NCBI GenBank assembly: GCA_949825025.1
Contig: OX463781.1
Span: forward strand, 39,271,950 to 39,335,949
Reading direction: 5' to 3'
Length of the DNA stretch: 64,000 bases
Source of the DNA: Siphlonurus alternatus
Lineage: Eukaryota > Arthropoda > Insecta > Ephemeroptera > Siphlonuridae
The first letter of the stretch is position 1. Every line of letters starts with the position of its first letter. A program made the translations under genes and the position numbers. Under the pieces are notes generated by a model. It was not told where the DNA came from and searched no databases. It was given only the letters and a program-made list of their open reading frames with translations. Positions 34,230-45,100 of this stretch are shown here, piece by piece.

Positions 34230-35095
34230 TATTATACAAATAAATTATATATATAAAATATATTATTATAATTATAGCAACATTACTGAAAAAGGTTTTG
34301 GTTTCGCAACCGCAATCGCGGCAGGAAAATTGGGATGTTTATTGATGCAAAAAGAAAGCACATAAATTGGGCAAATCGAATCTACCCACCAAATGCTATG
34401 TTTGTTTTTTTCAAGTCTGTTATTTTAAGGGTATTTAAGATAAAACGAAACATTGATTGTTGTAGTCCCATTTGATTAGCATGTAAACCTTAGCAACCTC
34501 ATAATTATTCTGTTTTTTTTTTTTTTTATTTTTTTTTTTAGAGACAGTTCTTAGCACCAAAAAAACGTAGAAAAAATTTCAAAACAATATCGCTCGATCC
34601 GATTTTTTTGTATTAATTTATTATTTTAGGTCTCGAATCCATGGGAATTAAAGCCCTATATATATATACTAGAAATTTAAAAAATTAATAAAAAAAAAAA
34701 TTGGATCGAGCGACTGTTTTGAAATTTTTTCTACATTTTTTGGTGCTAAAAACAGTTTAAAAAAAAATCAGAATTATAATGAGGTTGCTATATTATATAG
34801 ATATATTATTATATGATGTTAATCAAATGGGACTACAACAATCGATGTATTGTGTTATCTTACCCTTAAATTGTTAGGACTCACAGAAACTATGACCCTG
34901 CAATTTATCCAGTCCTGTCTTTACCGTGTTGAGGAGACGCTCGAGGGACGGCACGAGCCTCAGCACCCTCGCCGTCCACGCCACGTGCAGCTCGGAGTGC
35001 GAGGCGTCGACGTGGCACCACCCCGGTGACAGAGCTGCCACCTCGTGGCACCACGTCTCGGGCATGACCATCAGCAACAACAGCACGCGAATCAT
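22970..35095 (-). CDS. NRF-6-like membrane O-acyltransferase, tandem gene 1
   Basis: Exons in transcript order: 35095-34925, 31336-31240, 30710-30490, 30062-29932, 29570-29503, 28976-28789, 27586-27426, 27073-26878, 26414-26218, 25613-25481, 25279-25090, 24991-24849, 23981-23873, 23019-22970. All join in phase with GT-AG introns, giving about 684 residues. A signal peptide (MIRVLLLLMVMPETW) leads into a Cys-rich extracellular NRF domain (CKEHLDFY, HLGNFDQCLGV, CLPDTCSP), then a first membrane helix. The acyltransferase-3 domain starts at CLHGLRVFSLLWVMLGH and includes DTFFFLSGFLVCH, WWLNLLYFNNY, YYATHMRATPYLVGI and LSKLAYCMFLTH, with about ten membrane helices. In Caenorhabditis this family acts in lipid transport and drug uptake; the substrate here is unknown. 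The last short exon, encoding a Thr-rich tail, is the least certain. The 3.6-kb first intron carries a hAT-like element. Confidence 0.9.
23165..23345. repeat. Palindromic MITE with CGTCCCTCGTCCGGAATAA ends
   Basis: Long, nearly perfect inverted arms read ACATATCGTCCCTCGTCC inward, then 'aataatgagctatctgcc' and 'gcaataatgagctgtctgc'. A diverged relative is at 43805-44050. It lies next to the last exons of acyltransferase gene 1. Confidence 0.85.
24005..24294. repeat. MITE with GAGGCTTCAAGT ends, second copy
   Basis: It begins TAGAGGCTTCAAGTCAGC and ends CACTTGAAGCCTCCATT. It shares 'aaaactatgt' and terminal sequence with 17071-17338. It lies in an intron of acyltransferase gene 1. Confidence 0.7.
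27587..28788. other. Long intron without recognised elements
   Basis: This is the 1.2-kb intron between two acyltransferase gene 1 exons. It is AT-rich with one GC-richer stretch (about 28160-28260). No repeat arms, SINE body or open frame of interest was seen. Confidence 0.5.
29085..29399. repeat. Diverged copy of the ATGGACA-type MITE
   Basis: The left end 'aatggacaacctgcgtgaaa' and right end 'cataaaatttccatgcaggg' match the family at 52957-53269. The middle has an AT repeat and a G run. It lies in an intron of acyltransferase gene 1. Confidence 0.55.
30080..30358. repeat. MITE of the GATAAC/TATCTC-ended palindromic family, left end lost
   Basis: Inner arms read 'atcaggtatacaaatacgat' and its complement around a centre near 30175. 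The right end is GTTATCTTACCCTTAA. The same inner palindrome ('taaaatatcaggtat', 'ggaagttccatttctc') is in the copy at 32489-32843. Confidence 0.75.
31497..31653. repeat. Palindromic MITE with ATGATACAATTTTTCTGAT arms
   Basis: Arms read 'attacacgatacaatttttc' and, in reverse complement, 'attacatgatacaatttttc', with 'gtatacaatttttgcttgc' inside, around a centre near 31575. It lies in the first intron of acyltransferase gene 1, near exon 2. Confidence 0.8.
32489..32843. repeat. Complete palindromic MITE with AAGGTAGAGATAA ends
   Basis: It starts AAGGTAGAGATAA and ends TTATCTCTACCTT. Inner inverted arms include 'cctacatcccctatca', 'taaaatatcaggtatgcaaa' and 'taatttttaaagttgg'. It is nested in the hAT-like element. 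Relatives with similar ends are at 30080-30358, 34425-34869 and 59031-59425. Confidence 0.8.
33767..33806. repeat. Perfect 17-bp hairpin
   Basis: CCGCAAGCTCATTGGTT faces AACCAATGAGCTTGCGG across a six-base loop, inside the hAT-like element, just before its GC-richer right part. Confidence 0.9.
34134..34226. repeat. (AT)n microsatellite
   Basis: About 46 AT units abut the right end of the hAT-like element. A shorter AT tract abuts its left end, consistent with insertion into the repeat. Confidence 0.9.
34425..34869. repeat. Palindromic MITE with TTAAGGGTA ends
   Basis: It starts TTAAGGGTA and ends TACCCTTAA. Arms share 'ttgttgtagtcccatttgat' and 'gcaacctcataattattctg' in opposite orientation. 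It shares 'tgattagcatgtaaacctt' with the element at 59031-59425. It lies in intron 1 of acyltransferase gene 1, ending about 55 bases from exon 1. Confidence 0.8.
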
Positions 35096-36169
35096 CGCTA
35101 CAATTTGATATTTTAAATAAATTTAGGTTAGATTTTTAGACATTATTTTTAATTTATGAATTTTTAGTCAATTGAAAAAACAAAATAAAATTAAACAATC
35201 ACTTAATCACTATATATATACGTTATTATATATACATTCGCATGACGGTGCTCACATCCTAAGCAGAGCAAAAAGAAATCAGACTTGGGTAATCTAGCCA
35301 TTTTTTCCATAAGAGGTAGTGCTGTCCACAGGCAAAGCAAACCAAGCGATCAGACAAGCAGAGCAAGCAAGAAAAATATCAAATGGATTTTGACTTTCTG
35401 CTCATGCTCCTTTGCTTTAATTTATTATGTATTTATATTCAGGGGCTTTTAAGAACCAATCCATTGAAGCTAGATGGAAAGCATTATTTTTATGACGCAT
35501 CGGCGCGTATAATGAATGCCATGCTTCTAATTTACACACATAACTTAATAAATAATATAATATATATCAGTTAGATTTTACCTTAATAGTTTGCTGCAAG
35601 TTTGCTATTTACTAAAGATTTTGTTGTCGAACAGCTTTTTTTTTTTTTAAATATTATCAAATGTTTGCACCATGCGTGAAATAGTCATCATCTAAAATAC
35701 TTATCATATTCATATCGTAGCAATCTTTAATATAAGACTGCTCTTGTTATCTGCAATAACATTTTTTATTTAAAAAAAAAACATGCAAGATAATTAGGAC
35801 ATCATATCTGACGAACAATTTAGTAAATCATATATGGAATATAATTATCTTATCGCGCGGTATATTTAAATTTTAAATATTATAATTTTTAGATTAACTT
35901 TTTAATTAAATATTTGAAATGAAATTAATAATATTTTAGCTTACAACTTATACTGTATATTTAAGTATCCCAAGTGACAACTTTCCGACGTTCTGATTTG
36001 CTAAACTTGGGTCACGTGGTACTCACATTGCAGTCATGCAGTTCTTAAGTTTTGGGCATAACTAAGACGGATATCAACTCCTTAAAAAACTCTATGTAGA
36101 GTGACTGATTAATAAAATAATTCCTAAGAAAATTGCCTTCATGTTACGTACAAAATGTGAATGGAGGTT
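35096..36169. other. Upstream spacer of acyltransferase gene 1
   Basis: AT-rich spacer in front of the first coding exon on the minus strand; it should include the promoter and any 5' untranslated exon. No repeat arms or convincing core promoter motif were identified. Confidence 0.4.
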
Positions 36170-36345
36170 TCCATGGTTTCCTCAGTTACAACCAGGTGAA
36201 TGGATTGGAATGGATTGCTTAGGCCAAGGCCGCCCCGGTTTGGAAGGGACCCATAAAAGTATAAGGGTCTACTAAAAGCCGGGAGGTTAAATTCAGTCAC
36301 TTAATTGTGGCCAGTACCCTTTACTAAGGTTCAGTTGAAGCAAAA
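36170..36345 (+). mobile_element. SINE-like fragment
   Basis: It contains 'ggtttccatggtttcctcag', a conserved SINE/LINE tail block also seen in the 16176-16335 and 43110-43432 copies. A GC-rich 'aggccgccccggtttggaag' stretch and a poly(A) run at about 36341 follow. Confidence 0.45.
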
Positions 36346-36486
36346 AAAAAAAAACAAAAAAAATGTAACAATTAATTGTAGGCAAAACTTACATTTTTTT
36401 TTCTTAACTGATACTCCCAGTAGGGTAGGTACTAGCCACAGAGGTGATATTTTAACCTTTTAATTCCCTCGTGTACCCGACCTAGC

Positions 36487-36488
<2 letters not shown>

Positions 36489-36571
<83 letters not shown>
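36489..36571. repeat. (TC)n microsatellite
   Basis: About 41 TC units, abutting the antisense SINE tail at 36572-36715 and possibly grown from it. Confidence 0.95.
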
Positions 36572-36575
<4 letters not shown>

Positions 36576-36715
36576 TACAGGAATACACCCTATGAGTTTA
36601 GAGCTCGAGGCGGGGTAATGGGTAGGGAAAAGGAAAAGATGGTGACAACGACCTGTCACGCGTCCCAGCATTTGCTGAGGTCACACTGGGGAAACCATGG
36701 AAACCTTAGTCAGAA
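36572..36715 (-). mobile_element. SINE 3' body, antisense
   Basis: On the minus strand it matches the tail of the 5S-headed SINE: 'ttccatggtttccccagtgt', then 'cgtgacaggtcgttgtcacc', then 'ttaccccgcctcgagct'. It is 5'-truncated. Confidence 0.65.
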
Positions 36716-37789
36716 TTATTTTAAAGTAAATTATATTTATTTTATAAATAATGGTATATTATATTTTATTGTTAAGTTTAATATTATACTTTTTAGCAAT
36801 TTAAATTAGCCAGAAAATATTTAATACTAAAAATTAAGAAGTATATACATTATCAAATTTTTGGGTATTATAAAGATTCTTTTAGTTTAAAACACGATAA
36901 AACAGACCCCTAGTTAACTTATGAATATAATAATTATATGCGCCATGCATGGTTAAATTATAAAGTGAGAGAACTTTAAAAAAAATAGTTTTATTTTATA
37001 ATTCATTGATTAACATTACAATGTATGTACACATATACAGTATATCAACTTTATAAGATTTTTCTATCATTATGAAATGCTGTAGTAATATTTTTTAATC
37101 TTCTGACTTTTCTGTTTTCTCAGCCAATTTCGTTTTTTTTGGGGTACCTGAAAAAAATATTAATATATATTATAATATAAATTAAAAATAGGACAGCAGA
37201 TAATTTCATGCAGTTATTGTGTTATCTGTTATAGATTTATAGGTACATACCGCTAATTGTTGTTGAAATATGATAATTTTTAGGTTATTAAAGATCAGAC
37301 CATAAACAAACAATATTTTATAAATTGGCTGCCACAGGCCCAAAACTGCAATCACTAAGTATAGGATTTGCATCACTTACAGTTAAAACGTGTACAGCAG
37401 GTCCCTTAAATCTTACACAAATAACGATGAAATTCTTTCATAACTGAAAACGTCCCTGCTCAAAAATCTTGAGCAATATCTTACAAGATCTTTTATGATC
37501 TTGTCAAGTGAACTCAAGAAGTCCAAAAAAGAGGCAAGACAGTAATCAATGCTGGTCAGGAATATATATTATCCTTCTAAAAATAATATTTAACCAAAAA
37601 ATTTGGGAAAAGTCAAAAAATAATATATTTTTGGTTTAAAAAGATCTTGAGCAAGATAATAATCTTGTTCAAGACGTCATTTCTTACGTAAGATCGACAT
37701 CTTGGCAAGAAACTTACTTGCGCAAGAAAAAATATCTTGCAAGATAGAAAATCTTGCGCGTGTTTTCGAATTTTTTCCAAGATTATTTT

Positions 37790-39600
37790 TTGAGCTAGTT
37801 TATGGCTTACGCACGATGGTAATCTTGCTCAAGAAGTCATTTCTTACGCAAGATAGACATCTTGGCAAGTAATTAACTTGCTCAAGAAAAAATCTTACGT
37901 AAGATTGAAAATCTTGCGCGCGTGTTCAAAATTTTCTCAAGATTTTTTCTTGGGTAAGTTCCCGTCTTGCGTAAGATCGCAATCTTGTGCAAGAAATCAT
38001 TTCTTACCCAAGATTTCAATCTTGGGCAAGTAATAGACTCGAACAAGAAAAAATCTTACGCTTGTTCTCATAGTTATCGCAAGATTTTTTCTTGGGTAAG
38101 TTACCGTCTTGCGTAAGATGGCAATCTTGGCCAAGAAATCATTTCTTACCCAAGATTTCCATCTTGGGCAAGTAATAGACTTAAGCAAGAAAAAATCTGG
38201 CGCGCGTGTTCAAAATTTTCTCAAGATTTTTTCTTACGTAAGTTACCGTCTTGCGTAAGATGGCAATCTTGTGCAAAAAATCATTTCTTACCCAAGATTT
38301 CCATCTTGGGCAAGTAATAGACACGAACAAGAAAAAATCTTACGCTTGTTTTCATAGTTAACGCAAGATTTTTTCTAGGGTAAGTTACCGTCTTGCGTAA
38401 GATGGCAATCTTGGCCAAGAAATCATTTCTTACCCAAGATTTCCATCTTGGGCAAGTATTAGACTTAAGCAAGAAAAAATCTTGCTCGCGTGATCAAAAT
38501 TTTCTCAAGATTTTTTCTTGGGTAAGTTACCGTCTTGCGTAAGATGGCAATCTTGTGCAAAAAATCATTTCTTACCCAAGATTTCCATCTTGGGCAAGTA
38601 ATAGACACGAACAAGAAAAAATCTTACGCTTGTTTTCATAGTTATCTCAAGATTTTTTTTGGGTAAGTTACCGTCTTGCGTAAGATGGCAATCTTGGCCA
38701 AGAAATCATTTCTTACCCAAGATTTCCATCTTGTACCCAAGAAATCCATCTTGGGCAATTAATAGACTCGTGCAAGAACAAATCTTACGCTTGTTTTCAT
38801 AGTTATCGCAAGATATTTTCTTGGGTAAGTTACTGTCTTGTGCAAGATGGCAATCTTGTGCACGAAATCATTTCTTACCCAAGATTTCCATCTTGGGCAA
38901 GTAATAGACTCGAGCAAGAAAAAATCTTAGGCTTGTTTTCATAGTTAACGCAAGATTTTTTTCTTGGGTAAGTTACCGTCTTGCGTAAGATGGCAATCTT
39001 GGCCAAGAAATCATTTCTTACCAAAGAGATTCATCTTGGGCAGGTAATAGACTTATACGCAAGAAAAAATCTTGCTTGCTTGTTCAAAATTTTCTCAAGA
39101 TTTTTTCTTGGGTAAAAGTTACCGTCTTGCGTAAGATGGCAATCTTGTGCAAGAAATCATTTCTTACCCAAGATTTCCATCTTGGGCAAGTAATAGACAC
39201 GAACAAGAAAAAATCTTACGCTTGTTTTCATAGTTATCGCAAGATTTTTTCTTGGGTAAGTTACCGTCTTGCGTAAGATGGCAATCTTGTGCACGAAATC
39301 ATTTCTTATACCCAAGATTTCAATCTTAAGCAAGTAATAGACTCGAGCAAGAAAAAATCTTACGCTTTTTTTCATAGTTATCGCAAGATTTTTTCTTGGG
39401 TAAGTTACCATCTAGCGTAAGATGGCAATCTTGGCCAAAAAATCATTTCTTACCCAAGATTAACTACCATCTTGTACCCAAAATTTACATCTTGGACAAG
39501 TAATAGACTCGAGCAAGAAAAAACTTTACACTTCTTTTCATAGTTATGGCAAGATTTTTCTTGTTTAAAATGGCAATCTTGTTCAAGAAGTAATTTCTTA
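37790..39600. repeat. 143-bp satellite array with dimeric higher-order period
   Basis: The landmark 'gttaccgtcttgcgtaagat' recurs about every 143 bases (near 37960, 38098, 38241, 38384, 38524, 38667, 38829, 38972, 39118, 39258), about 11-12 copies. Alternate units carry 'gttcaaaattttctcaag' or 'gttttcatagttatcgcaag', so the homogenised period is a dimer of about 284 bases in the first part. Each unit has several CTTGNxCAAG hairpins. Open frames here are repeat artefacts. Confidence 0.9.
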
Positions 39601-40720
39601 CGCAAGATTTTAGTAAGGGTGAAAACCTCCCCATGGTCATATAATTTTTTTGCCGATCGATCGCACCCGTTTGCAGATTTTTTTTCTATTCAAAATCGCA
39701 ATATTCAATTTTTTTTTAAATAAGGGTAACAGCACCCCCAATAATTATTCAGGGTTAATTTAATAGCCATCATTAAATTCAGCTTGCCAATTAACCTCTG
39801 GATACAAGTTTTCAGCTTGATCGGTGCATTTTTATTCGTTTTCAAAATTGCGCGCGACGGCGCGCTAGAAAACGTTGGGAAACAAATGCAATGCGATACG
39901 CGTTTTTATAACATGTGTTGAAACTGAAAATGGACGGTTGGTGAACGTAAGAGCTGAAGAAGAAACATGAAGATTTTGTGTTCATTTGTGCTAATTTAGT
40001 ACTTTATACACAGTTCCAGGTAAGCTTAAACTTATGTTTAGTTGTTTTTGTTTAATATATTGTTAAGCTCATAGAGTATTTTATGTTTTTTCATGAAATT
40101 CGGATGGCCGGACCTGCTTCCTGTTTGCCTTGCAACTGCTTGCAAACCTGGAATATGATGAATATACTGAGGACAACCTGCTGCTTGTTGTATGCATAAA
40201 GCAACATGTCATAGAGATTAATTGCATTGCAGGGTTTTGTTTGTGATATTTTGAAAAAGGTATGTATAAAATACTGCAATGTATGATAAATTGATCAAAA
40301 TCTTGCAAGATCTTTTGCAAGATTTGCTAAATTTCTATAGGAAATGTCTTGAACAAGAACTTTCTAGATTTGTGCCTAATTTTATTGACGAATTTCTTTG
40401 TTTTTGACCCCCAGGTTCCACCGAGCCTAGCTGAAGGAGAAAATACATAGCATGGCCCGCGGAGTAAAAGAATTATTGAACGGAGAGGTGGAAGGAAGCA
40501 AAATGATGAACATATCCATACAGAAATGAAACCATGCATCGTGAGACTTCCTTATTTAACGAAAACTAGCTGCAACTAACAGAATACAAACTTTGTTTGT
40601 TTTTGTTTTTTTTTTCAGACGTCATGTTGGCTATGTGACTCGGAGATTGCTACTTGGAATTGCCGCTACATTACTGACCCAACATGGCTGCCTTTCAACG
40701 GATTTAAACCAACCGACAGC
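39600..40720 (+). other. Low-repeat core of the CAAGATCTTG element
   Basis: This is the only part of the element without dense CAAGAT words. It has a GC-rich stretch near 39845-39890 and short open segments: 40115-40245 reads LLANLEYDEYTEDNLLLVV, and 40620-40730, after a polypyrimidine-AG, reads RRHVGYVTRRLLLGIAAT. They could be exons of an unknown or captured gene, or chance. No known family is recognised. Confidence 0.35.
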
Positions 40721-41385
40721 ATTGCACAAGATCTTGCGCAATTATTTTGATCTTGAGCAAATATTATCTTGACAAGATAATGCAAGATCTTGAGCAAGAT
40801 ACTATCACAAGATCTTGAGCAAATATTATCTTGCGCAAGATAATATCACAAGATCTTGAGCAAATATTATCTTGCAAGATCATTCCCAAGATCTTGCACA
40901 AGATCTTGCAAGATCTTGCAAGTTCTTGAGCAAGATGCTGTCACAAGATCTTGAGCAAATATTATCTTGAGCAAGATAATATCACAAGATCTTGAGCAAA
41001 TATTATCTTGCAAGATCATGCAAGATCTTTCCCAAGATCTTGCACAAGATCTTGCAAGATCTTGCAAGATCTTGAGCAAGATGCTGTTACAAGATCTTGA
41101 GCAAATATTATCTTGAGCAAGATAATATCACAAGATCTTGAGCAAATATTATCTTGCAAGATCTTGCAAGATCTTTCCCAAGATCTTGCACAAGATCTTG
41201 CAAGATCTTAAGCAAGATAACAATTGCTCAAGATATTGTGATATGTCTTGCTCAAGATCTTACCTAAGATCTTGCAAGATCTTGTGCAAGATCTTGGGAA
41301 AGATCTTGCAAGATCTTGCAAGATTATCATCAGCATAATCTTGCCAAGATCTTACAAGATCTTGGCTCAAGATTTTTGAGCAGGG
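40720..41385. repeat. Dense array of CAAGATCTTG palindromes
   Basis: At least 20 perfect 10-base CAAGATCTTG palindromes occur in about 660 bases, joined by GCAAATATTATCTTG and GCAAGATAATATCA linkers with a period near 140. The last 200 bases also fold on themselves around about 41225. This is the right subterminal zone of the 3.9-kb element. Confidence 0.9.
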
Positions 41386-41408
41386 GTTATACAGGTCTCA
41401 ATTTACAA

Positions 41409-41789
41409 ATGGACAAAATACATGAAAATTTTTTATTGCAGAAATGAATACAGGGTACCAAATTATGCTACTCTGAATTTTTTTAAATTTTCTTGAAACC
41501 CAGAACTATTGTTAAATAATTATTGAAAGAATGCGACCGCGTCTCCTGGAGGCGTCAATAGGCGTCTACATGATGCAATAAGAATCTTTTTTACATCATG
41601 GGCGTGTAGTAACCATCCTTTTTATTAAGGATTCAGGGGTACCAATTTAACTTACAGAACTTTCAATAATTATTTAAAAATAGTTCCGGGTTCCGGGTCT
41701 CAAAAAAAATCTGAAAAAATTTAGAGTAGTATAAATTGGTGCCCTCTATTCATTTCTGCAATAAAATTTTTTCATGTATGTTGTCCATC
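41409..41789. repeat. ATGGACA-ended MITE, complete copy
   Basis: It starts ATGGACAAAATACATGAA and ends TTCATGTATGTTGTCCAT. Inner arms include 'tttattgcagaaatgaata' and 'ggcgtcaataggcgtcta'. It lies about 25 bases right of the CAAGATCTTG element. Confidence 0.8.
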
Positions 41790-41803
41790 AGACAGTCACC
41801 AAT

Positions 41804-42026
41804 TGTTGCTAGAGAGTTTTTAATCCACATTTGCATTATTTTTCTCCATGCGCGGTGTAGGCGTGCGAAGTGAAGGTGCAAAGTAAGATATTTAGTCTAT
41901 ATGCTGACGTCAGAATTTAATGGGCGGGCTGGCTGTGAGTTGTGACGTCAGCAAGCGCAACTTCGCACAGCCGCACCGCGCATGGATTAAATTAATGCGA
42001 ATTTTGATCACAAATTCGAGCAACAC
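41804..42026. repeat. Palindromic element with two TGACGTCA-type cores
   Basis: Arms 'tccatgcgcggtgtaggcgt' and its diverged complement near 41970-41990 flank two TGACGTCA-like sites (CTGACGTCAG near 41908, GTGACGTCAG near 41941). The outermost ends are TGTTGCT and AGCAACA. It lies just 3' of acyltransferase gene 2. Confidence 0.7.
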
Positions 42027-42101
42027 TTGGTGTTTGTCTAATTTGTAATTTGAGGCCAGCAATCCTTTAATTTTTGCTACCTGTAAGATGTATGGTCTCA
42101 C

Positions 42102-45100
42102 CTCGCTGGAAGAAGACGCTGAGCAGACTCAGGGTGGGTGCCTCACAGCCCACGTGCAGCAGGAGTGCCAATCCTACTGTGATGATGATGTCTCCGAACA
42201 ACGTGTGGATCTGAGGCAGGGTGATGTTAGTGACGCATTAGTGCAGGTGAATCAGTGAATTTATTGTGTATATTTAATGAAAAATATGAAAATTAAAATG
42301 TATACTATAGTTTAATTATATTTAATTTAATTAGTTTTATTAATTTTAATTATACCTTGAAATTTAGTAGTAAATTAGTTTTAACATGGTATTATTTTAA
42401 TGAACAGGTAATTCTAGAAAATAAAAAAATCAGCTCTTTAGTATAACTCTTTCGTAGCCCTCGGGACGCCACATGAACTTATACTTCCTTTACTTCTATG
42501 CTTTGTTTGCGGGCGTTACCATGCAGTCTATGGGATGCATGGTCCAAAACTCTTTTGAAATTGTTAGATTGGGTGCTGTATCTCTTTGTCTATTGGAGCT
42601 GCAGCTCTTACAAATTAAGCAAGAGTGTAGTTCATGCTCCAGAGTTGTGTACAGTATGCCCATATAACATTAAAAATAAAATATTATTCAAATTTCTTGA
42701 GACCTGTACCGCACACAATTCTGTCGACATTCTCTGATGCAGATTAATTTTCTTGATTTGATACTCACTGCTGAGAAGTGACTGAAGTAAGCGAGCGTTC
42801 GTGTGTTTCCGGCATCGAAGTAAAGCAACACCCCGTGCGTCAGGTACATGCAGTAGGCCAGTTTGCTGATCGGAAGTAGCGCCCTGTAGGACAGGATGGC
42901 GTTCACTGGACCTGGGAGCACCATGTGAAACACGTCAGCTCATACTGCCGGAGGCAGCCGGAAACGCAAAGTTCTCATACTTTATCTACATTTATATTTA
43001 AACTCTGATGAAACAATGCATATTTTAAGTAAGAATCAGACTGAAGCTTTCTATAGGATTAATCTATTGCTTATTTTTAAAACTAAACACAAATAGAGGT
43101 TAATTAATTGAGCGTGGCGCAGTGCATTGACCGGCTATCGTTAAATCACCGAAGTCAAGCTGCGTCGAGCGTGGTTAGTAGTTAGTACTTGGATGGGTGA
43201 CCGTTTCAAGTAAAAATTTATACACGCTGCTCCCTAATAGCTCCCGTCCATTGATAAAGAGTAAAGGTGTCCGTCCCGACTAAGGTTTTCCACGGTTCCC
43301 TCAGTCTCACCTCAGCGAATGCTGAGACGCGTAACAGGCTGTGGCCACTATCCTTTCCTTCCCTTATCCCTACTTTTTACCCCGCCGCGAGCGGCTGTAA
43401 GCTCTTAAGAATGTATCTCTGTAAAAAAAAAATTATAAAATAAAAAAATATTTAAATCAAGACGTGTTAACGAGGTACAAAAAGAGGGAAGTACAAAGCT
43501 ACAAGATCTCCTACTTTTATAATTCCGTACCTCCGTAGCCTTGAGTACACGCGAACACGATCCAGGAGAGAGCGAGCGCCCAGGCGAGGCGGTGGAAGCC
43601 CGCGTAGAAGGCTGCGGCCACAACGTCGTACCGATAGTCCGGCTGGTACATGACGGAGGGACCGAACACCACGGTCAGACTGACGGAGGTGCAGCACGTC
43701 CAACCGGCCAACACCCACCACTGTGGAACGTTGTCAGAAATATATTATTTTAGCTTGGAAAAAATCTTATCTCATATCTTGACTGCGTACGTTATTATGG
43801 CTCACGTGGATTTTGTGCCTCAACGTCTTTCATTTAAAATAATGAGCTATCTGCCGATAAACCACGATCATGTGCAGTAATGAGCTAGCTCTGATATATC
43901 AGGTGCACGAGTGCAATTATAAGCTTTCTGATTTAATACAGTTCAAAATTGCACTTACCTGATATATTGTAGCAGATATAGCTCATTGTTGATGATGCAC
44001 ACGATTGTGGTAGGCAGATAGATCTTTATTCCGAACGAGGGACGAAATATACTGTAGAGTACTGTACTGCTTGCTATCTAAGTAGTATACCTTAAAGAAA
44101 GCTCCCTCTTACCTTAGACAGGACGATTTTCAGTTGTTTTATCTCAAGCATGACGTAAGCTAGCCCCATGCCCACCAGGTAAGGTGAGGCGCGCATGTGC
44201 GTGGCGTAGTACATCTCGTAACCAAACCGGAACGCTCCCTCTGGACTAATACATATAGATTCGAGTAACATAAAAATAGCATATTTTTAGACACATCGTA
44301 ATATGTAAAACCAAATATTATGGAAAAGATACGCACCTGTTGAGCATGCTCGAAGTCATGGGAAACTTGTTGATGTACGTGGAGGTGAAGGGTGCGAAGC
44401 ACGAGGCGAGTATGACGAGGGGCAGCACGAGGCGCGAGGTCTGACGTGGCCACTTCCACAGTGGCACGAGGATGAGTGGTGACAACCAGGCCAGCTGCAT
44501 GTCCACCGTCAGATACCAGCCTTGGTCCACGCACTGTAACACGTGATCTGGTACACTCGTCGCCTTGGAAAATTTCCTACTTGCAGCCTTGTTAATCACC
44601 ATGCCCTTTGTTCATCTTACGGAGCGTGGTGATTAATAAGACCGCAAATGGAAATTTTCCGATGTGACGAGTGTACATGAGATATTATTAAAATGCTTGC
44701 CTTCTATAACACCCTAAATCTGAATATTAAAATTATTATATTGCATGAACGCATGCAGTAAATGAATTGTAAATATGTTGTATTCATGGTATAAAATTTA
44801 TGTTATTAAATCAGTTTTCTTAATTTCAAACTAAAGTTTGATAAGATGCACGCAATACAATAGACAATAATGGTTGCACTTTTTTATTTCATAATTAGAA
44901 AATATACATAAAATTATGCATTTCTAAATTTTTTCAGACTTTTTGGAGTGCGGGAACTAATTTAAAATATCTTAAATAGGGTGGTACAACCTGATGATAC
45001 AACCGTGACGTCATCAATAGCCAATCACAGCAACCGTGACGTCATCAATAGCTAATCACAACATGACAAAATGACGTCACGGTTGTCCCATCAGGTGTAC

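Larger units (their letters stand above)
37454..41385. mobile_element. 3.9-kb CAAGATCTTG-rich element with terminal inverted repeats
   Basis: The left end reads CCCTGCTCAAAAATCTTGAG and the right end is its exact complement, ending GAGCAGGG at 41385, so the whole interval behaves as one unit. Between the ends lie about 300 bases of mixed CAAGAT words, a 143-bp satellite (37790-39600), a low-repeat core (39600-40720) and an array of perfect CAAGATCTTG palindromes (40720-41385). No transposase was recognised. Flanks share only GT, so no convincing target duplication is seen. It resembles a non-autonomous DNA transposon whose subterminal repeats have been greatly amplified, and lies between the two acyltransferase genes. 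Confidence 0.75.

Noticed and set aside
34057..34239. Tyr-Ile repeat open frame
   Set aside because: Translation of the (AT)n microsatellite.
37997..39411. Repeated minus-strand open frames with VRFFLVRVYYLPK text
   Set aside because: They are translations of the 143/284-bp satellite units, start at arbitrary points and recur at the repeat period; no coding bias.
37790..39600. A CRISPR-like regular repeat array
   Set aside because: Repeats are 143 bases, contiguous without unique spacers, and the window is eukaryotic.
43144..43205. A 5S rRNA gene
   Set aside because: Only the middle of 5S rRNA is present, with a TAG duplication and many substitutions, fused to a SINE body and poly(A).
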